From positions 186,001-250,000 of the forward strand of contig CAWDWM010000002.1 in assembly GCA_963806015.1 (NCBI GenBank): 64,000 nucleotides of DNA. Direction: 5' to 3'. The stretch is from JAOPZW01 sp963806015 (lineage in GTDB: Bacteria; Actinomycetota; Thermoleophilia; Solirubrobacterales; Solirubrobacteraceae). Numbering within the stretch: the first letter of the stretch is position 1; each line of letters starts with the position of its first letter. Below, one piece after another: positions 14,683-23,294 of the stretch. The notes below the pieces were generated by a model. It did no database searches and was not told where the DNA came from. It was given only the letters and a program-made list of their open reading frames with translations. The translations under genes were made by a program, and so were the position numbers.

Positions 14683-16389
14683 ATGGCCGCCACCACCGAG
14701 CAAGCCCTCACGCCCGTCCCGCAGATCGTCGCCCGGCGCGTCGAGCCCGAGCGCACGGGCTGGACCTCCTGGGTGACGACGACGGACCACAAGCGGATCG
14801 GGATCATGTACCTGGTCCTCACGTTCGTCTTCTTCATCCTGGGCGGGACCGAGGCGCTGCTCATGCGCCTGCAGCTCAGCCAGGCGAACAACACGCTGCT
14901 GGACCCCAAGACGTACAACGAGCTGTTCACGATGCACGGGACGACGATGATCTTCCTGTTCGTCGTCCCGATCATGGCCGGCTTCGGCAACTACTTCGTG
15001 CCGCTCATGATCGGCGCCCGCGACATGGCGTATCCGAAGCTCAACGCCCTGTCGTTCTGGCTGCTGGTGGCGGGCGGCCTGGTGTTCTACGGCTCGATCT
15101 TCTTCAACCCGCCGGAGTGCGGCTGGACGTGCTACCCGCCGCTGTCCTCGAAGGCCTACCTGCCCAACGGCGGCGTCGACGCGTGGATCTTCCTCATCCA
15201 CCTCACGGGCCTGAGCTCACTCGTGGGCGCGATCAACTTCTACGCGACGATCGCCAACATGCGCGCGCCGGGCATGGGCTGGGGCCGCCTGCCGCTCTTC
15301 GTCTGGTCGATCCTGACCTACGCGATCCTGCTGATCGTCGCGCTGCCGGTCATCGCCGCGGCGGTGACGATGCTGCTCACCGACCGGCACTTCGGGACGC
15401 ACTTCTTCGACGCATCGAACGGGGGCTCGCCATTGCTCTGGCAGCACCTGTTCTGGTTCTTCGGGCACCCCGAGGTCTACATCATGGTGCTGCCGGGCTT
15501 CGGGATCATCTCCGAGGTCCTGCCGGTCTTCGCGCGCAAGCCGATCTTCGGCTACAAGGCGATCGCCGCGGCCACCGTGCTGATCGGCTTCCTCGGCTTC
15601 CTGGTGTGGGCGCACCACATGTTCTCCACGCCGAGCCCGACAATCGTGCTCGTCTTCTTCATGCTGGCGTCGTTCCTGATCGCCGTGCCCACCGGGGTCA
15701 AGATCTTCAACTGGGTGGCCACGCTGTGGCGCGGCACGATCGAGTTCAAGACGGCGCTGCTGTTCTGCGTCGGCTTCATCGGCACGTTCCTCATCGGCGG
15801 CATCACGGGCGTCTTCCTCGCCGTCTTCCCGGTCGACTGGCAGCTCACCGACACCTACTTCGTGGTCGCCCACCTGCACTACGTCCTGATGGGCGGCGCC
15901 GTCTTCGGCATCTTCGCCGGGATCTACTACTGGTTCCCGAAGATCACCGGGCGCCTGCTGAGCGAGGGCCTCGGGAAGCTGAGCTTCTGGCTGATGCTCA
16001 TCGGCTTCCACGTCACCTTCCTGATCCAGCACTCGATGGGCCTGGACGGGATGCCGCGGCGCATCTACGAGTACCCCGACGTCGGCCACCTCGAGATCTA
16101 CAACCTGATCTCGACGATCGGCTCGTTCGTCCTCGCCCTCGGCGTGCTGGTGACCGCGGTCAACGTGCTGCGCAGCGTCAAGCGCGGGCCGATCGCAGGG
16201 CCGGACCCGTGGAAGGCCAACACGCTGGAGTGGTTCACCACCTCGCCGCCGCCGGTCAACAACTTCGACGTCATCCCGCGCGTGCGCTCGGTCGAGCCGA
16301 TGAAGGACATCCGCCGCCAGGTCGAGCGCCAGATGGCGCCGACCGAGGCGCCGCCGACCCCCGCGGCCGAGTCCGCGGTGCGTGCGTGA
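14683..16389 (+). CDS. ctaD: Cytochrome c oxidase subunit I, A1-type
   Basis: 568-aa catalytic subunit with about 12 helices that reduces oxygen and pumps protons. The D-channel glutamate is present in FGHPEVYIMVLPGFG, and the binuclear-centre tyrosine is in the same motif. WAHHMF supplies the CuB histidines, and HLHYVLMGG carries the heme-a3/heme-a ligands. GHPEVY marks it as the A1 type, in contrast to the YSHPAVY of the second subunit I in this window. The ATG lies 8 bases after the ctaC stop. The shorter C-terminus ends in a Pro/Ala-rich cytoplasmic tail. Confidence 0.96.
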   Translation: MAATTEQALTPVPQIVARRVEPERTGWTSWVTTTDHKRIGIMYLVLTFVFFILGGTEALLMRLQLSQANNTLLDPKTYNELFTMHGTTMIFLFVVPIMAGFGNYFVPLMIGARDMAYPKLNALSFWLLVAGGLVFYGSIFFNPPECGWTCYPPLSSKAYLPNGGVDAWIFLIHLTGLSSLVGAINFYATIANMRAPGMGWGRLPLFVWSILTYAILLIVALPVIAAAVTMLLTDRHFGTHFFDASNGGSPLLWQHLFWFFGHPEVYIMVLPGFGIISEVLPVFARKPIFGYKAIAAATVLIGFLGFLVWAHHMFSTPSPTIVLVFFMLASFLIAVPTGVKIFNWVATLWRGTIEFKTALLFCVGFIGTFLIGGITGVFLAVFPVDWQLTDTYFVVAHLHYVLMGGAVFGIFAGIYYWFPKITGRLLSEGLGKLSFWLMLIGFHVTFLIQHSMGLDGMPRRIYEYPDVGHLEIYNLISTIGSFVLALGVLVTAVNVLRSVKRGPIAGPDPWKANTLEWFTTSPPPVNNFDVIPRVRSVEPMKDIRRQVERQMAPTEAPPTPAAESAVRA

Positions 16390-17291
16390 TGGCCGCCCCG
16401 CGCGCCGGCGCCGTCGCGATCACGCCGCTGGCCGGCGCGCGCCAGGTCGTCGTCGACTACGTCGCGCTGACCAAGCCGCGCGTGCAGTCGCTGCTGCTCT
16501 TCACCACGGTGACGACGATGCTCGTCGCCGGCACGCCGTCGCTGGAGCTCATCCTGCTGACCTGCCTGGGCGGCTACCTGTCCGCCGGCGGCGCGGGCGC
16601 GGTCAACCACGCCTACGACCGCGACATCGACGCGCGCATGGCGCGCACCGCCGACCGTCCCGTGCCCGCCGGGCGGGTATCGGCGCGCGCCGCGACGATC
16701 TTCGGCTTCGTGCTCGCCGCGCTGTCGCTGGTGGAGCTGTCGCTGTGGGTCAACCCGCTGGCGGCCGCGCTGTCGTTCTGCGGGTTCGTCGGCTACACGC
16801 TCGTCTACACCGTGTGGCTCAAGCGCCGCACGCCGCAGAACATCGTCATCGGCGGCGCGGCCGGGGCGATCCCCCCGCTCGTCGGCTGGGCGGCGGTCAC
16901 CGGCGGCCTGGACGGCATGGCGGTGTACCTCTTCGCGATCGTCTTCTTCTGGACGCCGCCGCACTTCTGGGCGCTGTCGCTGCTCATGAAGGGCGAGTAC
17001 GAGCGCGTGGGCGTGCCGATGCTGCCCGTGGTGCGCGGGGAGGCCGAGACCCGCCGCCAGATCCTGCTCTACAGCGTCCTGCTCTACGCGGTCACCCAGC
17101 TGCCGTTCTGCGCCGGCGGCCTGGGGACGATCTATCTGGTCGCCTCGTTCGTCCTCGGCGTCCTGTTCATCGGCGGCGCCTGGCTCCTGAGCCGCCGCGC
17201 CGACCGGCGCTCGGCGCTGCGCCTGTACCTCTTCTCACTCGCCTATCTGGCCCTGCTCTTCGGCGCGATGGTCGCCGACGTCAAGCTCTAG
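16389..17291 (+). CDS. ctaB: Protoheme IX farnesyltransferase (heme O synthase)
   Basis: 300-aa polytopic prenyltransferase that converts heme B into heme O, precursor of the heme A used by both oxidases here. The Asp-rich prenyl diphosphate site is NHAYDRDIDARMARTADRP. The second loop is LKRRTPQNIVIGGAAGAIPPLVGW, and HFWALSLLMKGEYERVGVPMLPV is a strong family signature. Its ATG overlaps the ctaD stop (TGATG), so translation is coupled. Supplying heme to the second oxidase cluster is inferred, since no other ctaB is seen. Confidence 0.95.
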   Translation: MAAPRAGAVAITPLAGARQVVVDYVALTKPRVQSLLLFTTVTTMLVAGTPSLELILLTCLGGYLSAGGAGAVNHAYDRDIDARMARTADRPVPAGRVSARAATIFGFVLAALSLVELSLWVNPLAAALSFCGFVGYTLVYTVWLKRRTPQNIVIGGAAGAIPPLVGWAAVTGGLDGMAVYLFAIVFFWTPPHFWALSLLMKGEYERVGVPMLPVVRGEAETRRQILLYSVLLYAVTQLPFCAGGLGTIYLVASFVLGVLFIGGAWLLSRRADRRSALRLYLFSLAYLALLFGAMVADVKL

Positions 17292-17306
17292 GATCCGCAC
17301 GCTGCC

Positions 17307-17417
17307 ATGGACCGCAATCTCGCCCGCAAGAACGTCCGCACCGGCCTCATCGTCACCGCCGTGTGCTTCTTCATGTTCGGCATGACCTTCGTGGCGGCGG
17401 CCATCTACATCTCGTGA
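17307..17417 (+). CDS. 36-residue single-pass membrane protein of the first oxidase cluster
   Basis: Very small gene starting ATG at 17307, 15 bases after ctaB. A basic N-terminus (MDRNLARKNVRTG) is followed by one hydrophobic helix (LIVTAVCFFMFGMTFVAAAIYI). Position in the cluster and topology suggest a small structural or assembly subunit of the oxidase, like the minor subunits of aa3 oxidases. I do not recognise a named family. Its stop overlaps the next start (GTGA), which argues strongly for a real, coupled gene. Confidence 0.72.
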   Translation: MDRNLARKNVRTGLIVTAVCFFMFGMTFVAAAIYIS

Positions 17418-17641
17418 GTCCGGTCGAGCCCGAGATCCCGCCCGCCGGCGACGAGATCCACCTCCCCGGCGGCAGCATCCAGCCGCTGCTGCTGACCGTC
17501 GGGCTCACGGTCGCCCTCGTCGGCGTGACCACGAGCATCGTGCTGGTCATCCTGGGCGGGGTCCTCGCGCTGGGCGTGATCGTGGCCTGGATCCGCGACA
17601 CCCGGCGCGACATCGACGAGCTTCCGCTGGACCACCACTAG
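17414..17641 (+). CDS. Small membrane protein of the first oxidase cluster (subunit IV-like)
   Basis: 75-aa protein with a Pro-rich N-terminus (PVEPEIPPAGDEIHLPGGS), one long or two short hydrophobic segments (LLLTVGLTVALVGV and IVLVILGGVLALGVIVAWI) and a charged tail ending in LPLDHH. The GTG start overlaps the preceding stop by four bases. Size, place and topology fit an accessory cytochrome oxidase subunit, but this is context-based. It ends the cluster and is followed by a strong hairpin. Confidence 0.7.
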   Translation: MSPVEPEIPPAGDEIHLPGGSIQPLLLTVGLTVALVGVTTSIVLVILGGVLALGVIVAWIRDTRRDIDELPLDHH

Positions 17642-17678
17642 CTTCGCGCTCGTCCGCGGTCGACAGCGGGCGCCGGCC

Positions 17679-17740
17679 CGGGGCGCCGAACGTCGGTCCT
17701 GCCCCCTCCTGAGGGGGGAAAACCGACGTTCGGCGTCCCG
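17679..17740. terminator. Strong bidirectional hairpin between convergent genes
   Basis: Perfect 14-bp arms CGCCGAACGTCGGT (17684-17697) and ACCGACGTTCGGCG (17722-17735), extended by five more pairs including one G-T. The loop itself holds a second hairpin, CCCCCTC-CT-GAGGGGG. It sits between the end of the oxidase cluster and the end of the CBS gene, so it can stop transcripts from both sides. There is no U-tract. Confidence 0.65.
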
Positions 17741-17777
17741 CGCGCGCCCGGCTCCAACGGCGACGGGCGACGAACGG

Positions 17778-18200
17778 CTACGCAGCCGCGCCGAACGGCG
17801 CTGACACCGGCACGTCGCAGATCGCGCCGTCGTCGGTCCAGCAGCGCACGATGTCGCGCATCGAGAGCAGGCCGGCGACCTCGCCTCCGGTGGTGACGAC
17901 GAGGTGGCGGAAGCCGCCACGCACCATCGCGACCGCGGCCTCCTCGAGCGACCAGTCCGGGGCGGCGAAGACGATGTCGGACGTGAGGTGGTCCGAGACG
18001 CGCTCCGTGTCGGGATCCTGGCCCTGCCCGATGGAATCGAGCAAATCGCGCTCGGTGAGGATGCCGGGCCCGGGACTTTCGGGGTCGAGCACCACGGCCG
18101 CGCCGACGCGGCGATCGGCCATCAGGCGCGCCGCCTCGCGCAGCGTGTGACCGGGGCCCACGGTCAGGACCACCTTGGTCATGCCGTTACGTACCTGCAT
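17778..18200 (-). CDS. Tandem CBS-domain protein
   Basis: 140-aa soluble protein made of two CBS modules: LTVGPGHTLREAARLMADRRVGAAVVLD...GILTERDLL and VFAAPDWSLEEAAVAMVRGGFRHLVVTTGGEVAGLLSMRDIV. Paired CBS modules bind adenosine nucleotides and act as energy sensors. No attached effector domain is present, so the partner is unknown. GAGGAGG lies upstream of the ATG. It stands alone between the two oxidase clusters, which may hint at an energy-linked role, but that is only suggestive. Confidence 0.85.
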   Translation of the reverse strand: MQVRNGMTKVVLTVGPGHTLREAARLMADRRVGAAVVLDPESPGPGILTERDLLDSIGQGQDPDTERVSDHLTSDIVFAAPDWSLEEAAVAMVRGGFRHLVVTTGGEVAGLLSMRDIVRCWTDDGAICDVPVSAPFGAAA

Positions 18201-18356
18201 GCCGTCTGCCGCCTCCTCGGTGGCCTAGCTTGCAACGATTGGCTCAATCTACCATCCGCTGACATGGTGTCCAGCGCTCACGCGCCAATTTGATGGTGAT
18301 CTACCGGGTCACGTGAACGCAGTACGGGTACGCGTCGTAAGTAGAGATTCCTCACC

Positions 18357-18749
18357 ATGCAGCGCGCCGCCACCATTCGTCACCGCACCAGCCTCTTCGA
18401 GGAGGCCACCTCGATCGTCGAGGCCGAGTACGCCTCCGACCTGAGCCTCGACGACATCGCCCGGCGCGTTGCGTCCAGCCGGCGCCAGCTCCAGCGCGCC
18501 TATGCCGAGATCGGCAACACGACGTTCCGCGAGCATCTGACCGCCGTTCGGATGGACCGCGCGGCCGACATGCTGCGCAACCGCGGGCAGACCGTCCGCG
18601 AGGTCGCCCACCGGGTGGGCTACCGCCAGCCCGCGCAGTTCGCCAAGGCCTTCCGCCGCCACCACGGCTCCTCGCCCTCGACCTTCCGGTCGCGCGGCCC
18701 GCTGGAGGGCTTCGGCGACGGTTCTCGGGTCGCCGCCCAGCCCGCCTGA
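18357..18749 (+). CDS. AraC-type DNA-binding protein (helix-turn-helix domain only)
   Basis: 130-aa protein consisting almost entirely of an AraC/XylS-type DNA-binding domain. The first helix-turn-helix is LSLDDIARRVASSRRQLQRAYAEIG and the second is VREVAHRVGYRQPAQFAKAFRRHHGSSPS. The usual sugar-binding N-terminal domain is missing. A TAGAGAT box ends about 8 bases before the ATG. It lies immediately before the second oxidase cluster, on the same strand and 81 bp away, so it may regulate that cluster. Confidence 0.86.
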   Translation: MQRAATIRHRTSLFEEATSIVEAEYASDLSLDDIARRVASSRRQLQRAYAEIGNTTFREHLTAVRMDRAADMLRNRGQTVREVAHRVGYRQPAQFAKAFRRHHGSSPSTFRSRGPLEGFGDGSRVAAQPA

Positions 18750-18791
18750 GGCCGCGCCCAGCGCCGCCAGGTAGCGCCGGAACGTACGTCG

Positions 18792-18821
18792 TTGCGCTCC
18801 ATCGCGGACGACCCATAGGAT
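18792..18821 (+). promoter_or_regulatory. Promoter of the second oxidase cluster
   Basis: TTGCGC (18792-18797), an 18-bp spacer and TAGGAT (18816-18821). The ATG follows nine bases later without a Shine-Dalgarno. Confidence 0.5.
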
Positions 18822-18830
18822 GCTGCGGGC

Positions 18831-19922
18831 ATGCCGGAGGAGAGCACGCCGCGGCGCGAGCGCAAGCGCACCGTCCAGCAGATGGTCATCGTTGGCGTCA
18901 TCGCCTCTGCGGTGGGCATCGCGATTGGACTGAGCATCCATTGGTTCCCGCCTGCCGACTCGACGCAGGCGGACAAGATCGACACGCTCTGGGACGTCCT
19001 CATCATCGCTACCGTCCCGGTGTTCGTGCTCGTCACGGTGATCGTGTGCTTCTCGGTCATCGAGTTCCGCATGCGCCCCGGCGAGGAGAACCTCGACGGG
19101 CCGCCGATCCACGGCAACACCCGGCTCGAGGTCATCTGGACCGCGATCCCGGCGATCCTCATCGTCGGCCTCGTGACCTACGCCTACGTGGTGATGCGCG
19201 ACATCGAGGAGGCGCCCGCCGCCGGCAACGAGCGCGTGGTCGCCGTCACGGGCCAGCAGTTCACGTGGACCTTCACCTACAACGAGGCCGGCAAGAAGTT
19301 CTCCACCGCGCAGCTCTACCTGCCGGCGGGCAAGTCGGTGAAGTTCGACGTGCGGTCCAAGGACGTCATCCACGACTTCTGGGTCCCGGACTTCCGCATG
19401 AAGATCGACGCCGTGCCCGGGATCACGACGCATTACCGGGTCACGCCGAAGAACCCGGCGGCGATCGGCGACCACGCGATCGTCTGCGCGGAGCTCTGCG
19501 GCCTGGGCCACGCCTTCATGCGCCAGACTGCGCACATCCTCGCCCCCGCCGCGTTCGACAAGTGGGTGCAGAAGATGACCACCCGCCCGGCCGCGGCCGC
19601 CGGTGGTGGCGGCGGCGCAGGCGGAGCCGCCGTGGACGCCAAGGCGCTCTTCACCTCCGGCGACGCCGACACCGGCGCGACGGCGTGCGCCACGTGCCAC
19701 ACGCTGGCCGACGCGGGCGCCAAGGGCCAGGTCGGCCCGGACCTCGACAAGGTGCTGAAGGGCAAGGATGCGGCCTTCATCAAGCAGTCGATCCTCGAGC
19801 CCGACAAGGTGATCGCGCCCGGTTTCCAGCCCGGGGTCATGCCCGCGAACTTCGGCGATACGCTGTCGGCCGAGCAGGTTGATGCCCTCGTCAAGTACCT
19901 CTCCGAGGTGACCAACAAGTGA
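18831..19922 (+). CDS. Cytochrome c oxidase subunit II with fused cytochrome c (caa3-type)
   Basis: 363-aa subunit. Two transmembrane helices (VIVGVIASAVGIAIGLSIHW and LIIATVPVFVLVTVIVCFSVI) precede a CuA domain with VIHDFWVPDFRMK and the ligand set CAELCGLGHAFM. After a Gly/Ala linker near residue 265 a class I cytochrome c domain follows with heme motif CATCH and axial methionine in PGVMPANF. This is the caa3 architecture, in which the fused cytochrome delivers electrons straight to CuA. It heads the second cluster and differs from ctaC at 13775, which has no heme domain. Confidence 0.95.
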   Translation: MPEESTPRRERKRTVQQMVIVGVIASAVGIAIGLSIHWFPPADSTQADKIDTLWDVLIIATVPVFVLVTVIVCFSVIEFRMRPGEENLDGPPIHGNTRLEVIWTAIPAILIVGLVTYAYVVMRDIEEAPAAGNERVVAVTGQQFTWTFTYNEAGKKFSTAQLYLPAGKSVKFDVRSKDVIHDFWVPDFRMKIDAVPGITTHYRVTPKNPAAIGDHAIVCAELCGLGHAFMRQTAHILAPAAFDKWVQKMTTRPAAAAGGGGGAGGAAVDAKALFTSGDADTGATACATCHTLADAGAKGQVGPDLDKVLKGKDAAFIKQSILEPDKVIAPGFQPGVMPANFGDTLSAEQVDALVKYLSEVTNK

Positions 19923-19935
19923 GGTCTCGCCGCTG

Positions 19936-21828
19936 ATGCCCCTCGCGCTGCGCGCACCAGGATGGTGGCGCGCCCTGGAGTACACGATCTTGGGCGTGGC
20001 CTTCACCTACGCGATCACGATCGGGCTGCGGGCGCTGTTCGGCTACGACCCGCTGCTCGATGGCGAGGCCGTGCTGCGCGTCGGGCTGCTGACCACGCCG
20101 ATGTTCTTCCTCGTCGGCCTGGGCTGCTTCGACTACTGGTTCTACTGGGCCTCAGGGCGCCCGACCCGCCCCGAGGATCACTCGGGCCATGGCGCGTACT
20201 CCTGGAAGGACTACTTCCGCCCGAACACCGACCACAAGGTGATCGGGATCCAGTACGTCGTCACCTCGTTCTTCTTCCTCTTCGTCGGCGGGCTGATGGC
20301 GATGCTGATGCGCGCCGAGCTCGCCGCGCCGGGGCGCCAGTTCGTCGACGCCAACACCTTCAACGGCCTCTTCAGCGTCCATGCGTCGCTGCTGATCTTC
20401 CTGTTCGTCATCCCCGTCTTCGCGGGGCTGGCGAACTTCGTGCTGCCGCTCATGATCGGCGCGCCGGACATGGCCTTCCCGCGCCTGAACGCGCTCTCGT
20501 ACTGGCTGCTGCCGGTCGCCGGCACGATGATGCTGCTGTCGTTCCTGGCCCCGGGTGGGTCGTTCGCCAGCGGCTGGACGGCCTACGCGCCGCTGAGCAC
20601 CTCGGCGCCGATCGGGCAGGAGTTCTTCATCGTCGCGGTGCAGTTCGCGGGCGCGTCGTCGATCGCCACCGCGCTGAACTTCCTGGTCACCATCATCACG
20701 ATGCGCGCGCCGGGCATGTCGTTCTTCCGGATGCCGCTGCTGGTGTGGGCGAACTTCTCGACCTCGCTGCTGGTCGTCATCGCCACGCCGTTCATCGCCG
20801 CCTCGCAGTTCTTCGTCCTGCTCGACCGCGCCCTGGGCTTCAACTTCTTCGACCCGACCCAGGGCGGCGACGTGCTCATGTACCAGCACGTCTTCTGGTT
20901 CTACTCGCACCCGGCGGTCTACATCATGATGCTGCCGGGCTTCGGGATCATCAGCGAGGTCCTCGCGGTCAAGGCCCGAAAGCCGATCTTCGGCTACCGC
21001 ATGATGGCGTTCTCGCTGCTGGCCATCGTCGTGCTGGGCTTCACGGTGTGGGCGCACCACATGTTCGTGTCGGGCATGCAGCCGTGGATCCGCGTGCCGA
21101 TGATGGTCACCACGGCGATCATCGCCATCCCCACCGGGATCAAGATCTTCTCGTGGCTGGCGACGCTGTGGCGCGGCGTGCTGCACCTCGACACGCCGAT
21201 GCTCTTCGCCCTCGGCTTCCTGACCATGTTCACGTGCGGCGGGATCTCGGGCGTGATGCTCGCGATGATCCCGCTGACCATCCACGTCAGCGACACCTAC
21301 TTCATCGTCGCCCACATCCACTACGTGCTGTTCGGCGGATCGCTGTTCACGATCTTCGCCGGCGTCTACTACTGGTTCCCGAAGATGACCGGGCGGATGT
21401 ACGACGAGCGCCTCGGGCGCCTGCACTTCTGGATGACCTTCATCTTCTTCAACCTGACCTTCGGCCCCATGCACATCATCGGCGTGCAGGGCATGCCGCG
21501 CCGCGTCTACGACTACGCCGACAAGTTCGCGACCTGGAACCTGATCATCTCCATCTGCGCGTTCATCCTCGGCCTCAGCACGCTGATCTTCGCCTACAAC
21601 ATGATCGCCTCCTGGCGCGGCGGGCCGCGCGCGGTGGCCAACCCGTGGCGCGCGCTCACGCTGGAGTGGCAGGTCTCCTCGCCGCCGCCGGTCTTCAACT
21701 TCGACCACATCCCGACGGTCGTCGGCGGCCCGTACGAGTACGGCGTCCCCGGAGCGGTGCACGGCGTCTTCAAGGGCGCGGAGGTCCCCGCTCCGGGGGC
21801 CACCCACGCGACGACCACGGCAGAGTAG
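19936..21828 (+). CDS. Cytochrome c oxidase subunit I, A2-type
   Basis: 630-aa catalytic subunit. Where A1 enzymes carry the D-channel glutamate, it reads WFYSHPAVYIMMLPGFG: the Tyr-Ser replacement typical of A2-type oxidases such as those of Thermus and Rhodothermus. CuB ligands are in WAHHMF and heme ligands in HIHYVLFGGS. An N-terminal extension of about 90 residues with two additional helices precedes the canonical TDHKVIGIQY start of the fold. It lies 14 bases after the fused subunit II gene and is followed by the duplicated USP-like gene. The two oxidases in the window thus use different proton-entry residues. Confidence 0.95.
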   Translation: MPLALRAPGWWRALEYTILGVAFTYAITIGLRALFGYDPLLDGEAVLRVGLLTTPMFFLVGLGCFDYWFYWASGRPTRPEDHSGHGAYSWKDYFRPNTDHKVIGIQYVVTSFFFLFVGGLMAMLMRAELAAPGRQFVDANTFNGLFSVHASLLIFLFVIPVFAGLANFVLPLMIGAPDMAFPRLNALSYWLLPVAGTMMLLSFLAPGGSFASGWTAYAPLSTSAPIGQEFFIVAVQFAGASSIATALNFLVTIITMRAPGMSFFRMPLLVWANFSTSLLVVIATPFIAASQFFVLLDRALGFNFFDPTQGGDVLMYQHVFWFYSHPAVYIMMLPGFGIISEVLAVKARKPIFGYRMMAFSLLAIVVLGFTVWAHHMFVSGMQPWIRVPMMVTTAIIAIPTGIKIFSWLATLWRGVLHLDTPMLFALGFLTMFTCGGISGVMLAMIPLTIHVSDTYFIVAHIHYVLFGGSLFTIFAGVYYWFPKMTGRMYDERLGRLHFWMTFIFFNLTFGPMHIIGVQGMPRRVYDYADKFATWNLIISICAFILGLSTLIFAYNMIASWRGGPRAVANPWRALTLEWQVSSPPPVFNFDHIPTVVGGPYEYGVPGAVHGVFKGAEVPAPGATHATTTAE

Positions 21829-21837
21829 GAGGCGCGC

Positions 21838-22674
21838 GTGGCCAGAACCATCCTCGTAGTGGCCAACGAGACCCTCGGCGGGGCTCCGCTGCTGGCGCGG
21901 ATCAAGGAGAAGGTGGCCGCGGAGCAGGGCGCGCACGTCGTCGTCTGCGTGCCGCGCACGAACCCGCGCCAGGGCAACATCATCTACGACGAGGCCGTGT
22001 TCGACGCCGCGCAGGTGCGCATCGACCTGGCGCGCAAGATCATGCGCGAGGAGGGCATCGAGGCGATCGGCGAGGTCGGCGATCCCGACCCCTACACCGC
22101 CACGATGGACGCGATCGCCGAGCATCACCCCGACGAGATCGTCATCTCCACCTACCCGGCCGCGTCGTCGGGCTGGCTGCGGCGCGACCTCATCGAGCGC
22201 ATCGCCGAGGCGACCCGGATTCCCGTCGAGCACGTAGTCGTCGACCTCGAGCAGGAGGGCCTGCCCTTCGGCGTGACCCTCGCGGTCGCCAACCGCACCG
22301 CCGCCTCCCCCGCCCTGCTCGAGGCGCTCAAGGCCCGCACCGATGAGCTCGAGCGCCACGTCTTCATCTTCGTCGTGCCCCAGGAGGGCGGCCACGGCGT
22401 CGCCGCCCGTCAGGCGCGCGCCCGCCTGACCCAGGTCATCGACCGCGCGCGCGCCGCCGGCCTCATCTGCGCCGGCATGATCGCCGACCCCGACCCCTAC
22501 AACGCGGTCGTGAACGCGCTGCAGTTCTTCCGCGTCGACGACATCGTCATCTCCACCCTGCCGGCCACCCGCTCGGGGTGGATGCGCGCCGACCTCATCG
22601 AGCGCGTGCGCCGCGCGTCCAACAAGCCGGTCGAACACGTCGAGTCCGCGGACACGGCCGACGCGGCCGCGTAG
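21838..22674 (+). CDS. Duplicated universal-stress-protein-like protein inside the oxidase operon
   Basis: 278-aa soluble protein with two similar halves. Each half opens with a hydrophobic strand (TILVVANETLGG; HVFIFVVPQEGG). The clearest internal repeat is DPDPYTATMDAIAEHHPDEI with VISTYPAASSGWLRRDLIER, echoed by DPDPYNAVVNALQFFRVDDI with VISTLPATRSGWMRADLIER. The Rossmann-like pattern resembles universal stress proteins, although the usual GxxG(9x)GS ATP motif is not seen. The GTG start has GGAGG six bases upstream. It sits between subunits I and III, so it is made with the oxidase. Function unknown. Confidence 0.72.
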   Translation: MARTILVVANETLGGAPLLARIKEKVAAEQGAHVVVCVPRTNPRQGNIIYDEAVFDAAQVRIDLARKIMREEGIEAIGEVGDPDPYTATMDAIAEHHPDEIVISTYPAASSGWLRRDLIERIAEATRIPVEHVVVDLEQEGLPFGVTLAVANRTAASPALLEALKARTDELERHVFIFVVPQEGGHGVAARQARARLTQVIDRARAAGLICAGMIADPDPYNAVVNALQFFRVDDIVISTLPATRSGWMRADLIERVRRASNKPVEHVESADTADAAA

Positions 22675-22682
22675 GGAACGTC

Positions 22683-23294
22683 ATGGAAGCCGCCTCGATC
22701 GCCCACGCCGAGCACGACCACCACGGTCCACCGGCGGCCAACCGCTCCTCGCGCGTCGAGACGCAGCTCCTCGGGATGCTGCTGTTCATCGTCTCCGAGG
22801 TCATGGTCTTCGGGGCGTTCTTCACGGCGTACTTCTTCATCCGCGTCGTGGCCGGCGACCAGTGGTTCCCCTACCAGGGCCACAGCCTCCCGGTGGCGGT
22901 CGCAGGCGTCAACACGGCGATCCTGCTCTCGTCCTCGGTCACCATGCACTGGGCGGAGACGTCGATCAAGAACGGCAACCGCTTCGGCCTGAAGGCGGGC
23001 ATCCTCTCCACCTTCCTGCTGGGCTGCACGTTCCTCTTCGTCCAGATCAACGAGTACGCCCACATCGGCTTCGCCCCGCACGACTTCGCCCAGGCCTCGG
23101 TCTTCTACGGCCTCACGGGCCTGCACGGCGCGCACGTCTTCGTCGGCCTGACGCTGCTGGCGATGGTCGTGGCGCGCTCGTTCCGGGGCCACTATTCGCC
23201 CGAGGAGCACCGCGGCGTCGAGGTGCCCGGCATCTACTGGCACTTCGTCGACGTGATGTGGGTGGTCGTCTACACCACCGTGTACGTCCTCTAG
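22683..23294 (+). CDS. ctaE: Cytochrome c oxidase subunit III
   Basis: 203-aa membrane subunit of the heme-copper oxidase. It begins with a His-rich N-terminus (HAEHDHHGPP), then five hydrophobic segments. Recognisable family features are LLGMLLFIVSEVMVFGAFFTAYF, YGLTGLHGAHVFVGL and the C-terminal YWHFVDVMWVVVYTTVYV. This is the shortened five-helix form. It is the only subunit III gene in the window, so it may serve both oxidases. The ATG follows the USP-like gene by 8 bases. Confidence 0.94.
   Translation: MEAASIAHAEHDHHGPPAANRSSRVETQLLGMLLFIVSEVMVFGAFFTAYFFIRVVAGDQWFPYQGHSLPVAVAGVNTAILLSSSVTMHWAETSIKNGNRFGLKAGILSTFLLGCTFLFVQINEYAHIGFAPHDFAQASVFYGLTGLHGAHVFVGLTLLAMVVARSFRGHYSPEEHRGVEVPGIYWHFVDVMWVVVYTTVYVL

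Noticed and set aside
18201..18356. A tRNA or riboswitch in the gap before the AraC-type gene
   Set aside because: No acceptor stem, T-loop (GGTTCGAATCC) or known riboswitch core. It holds only a ribosome site for the CBS gene and a TAGAGAT box for the AraC-type gene.
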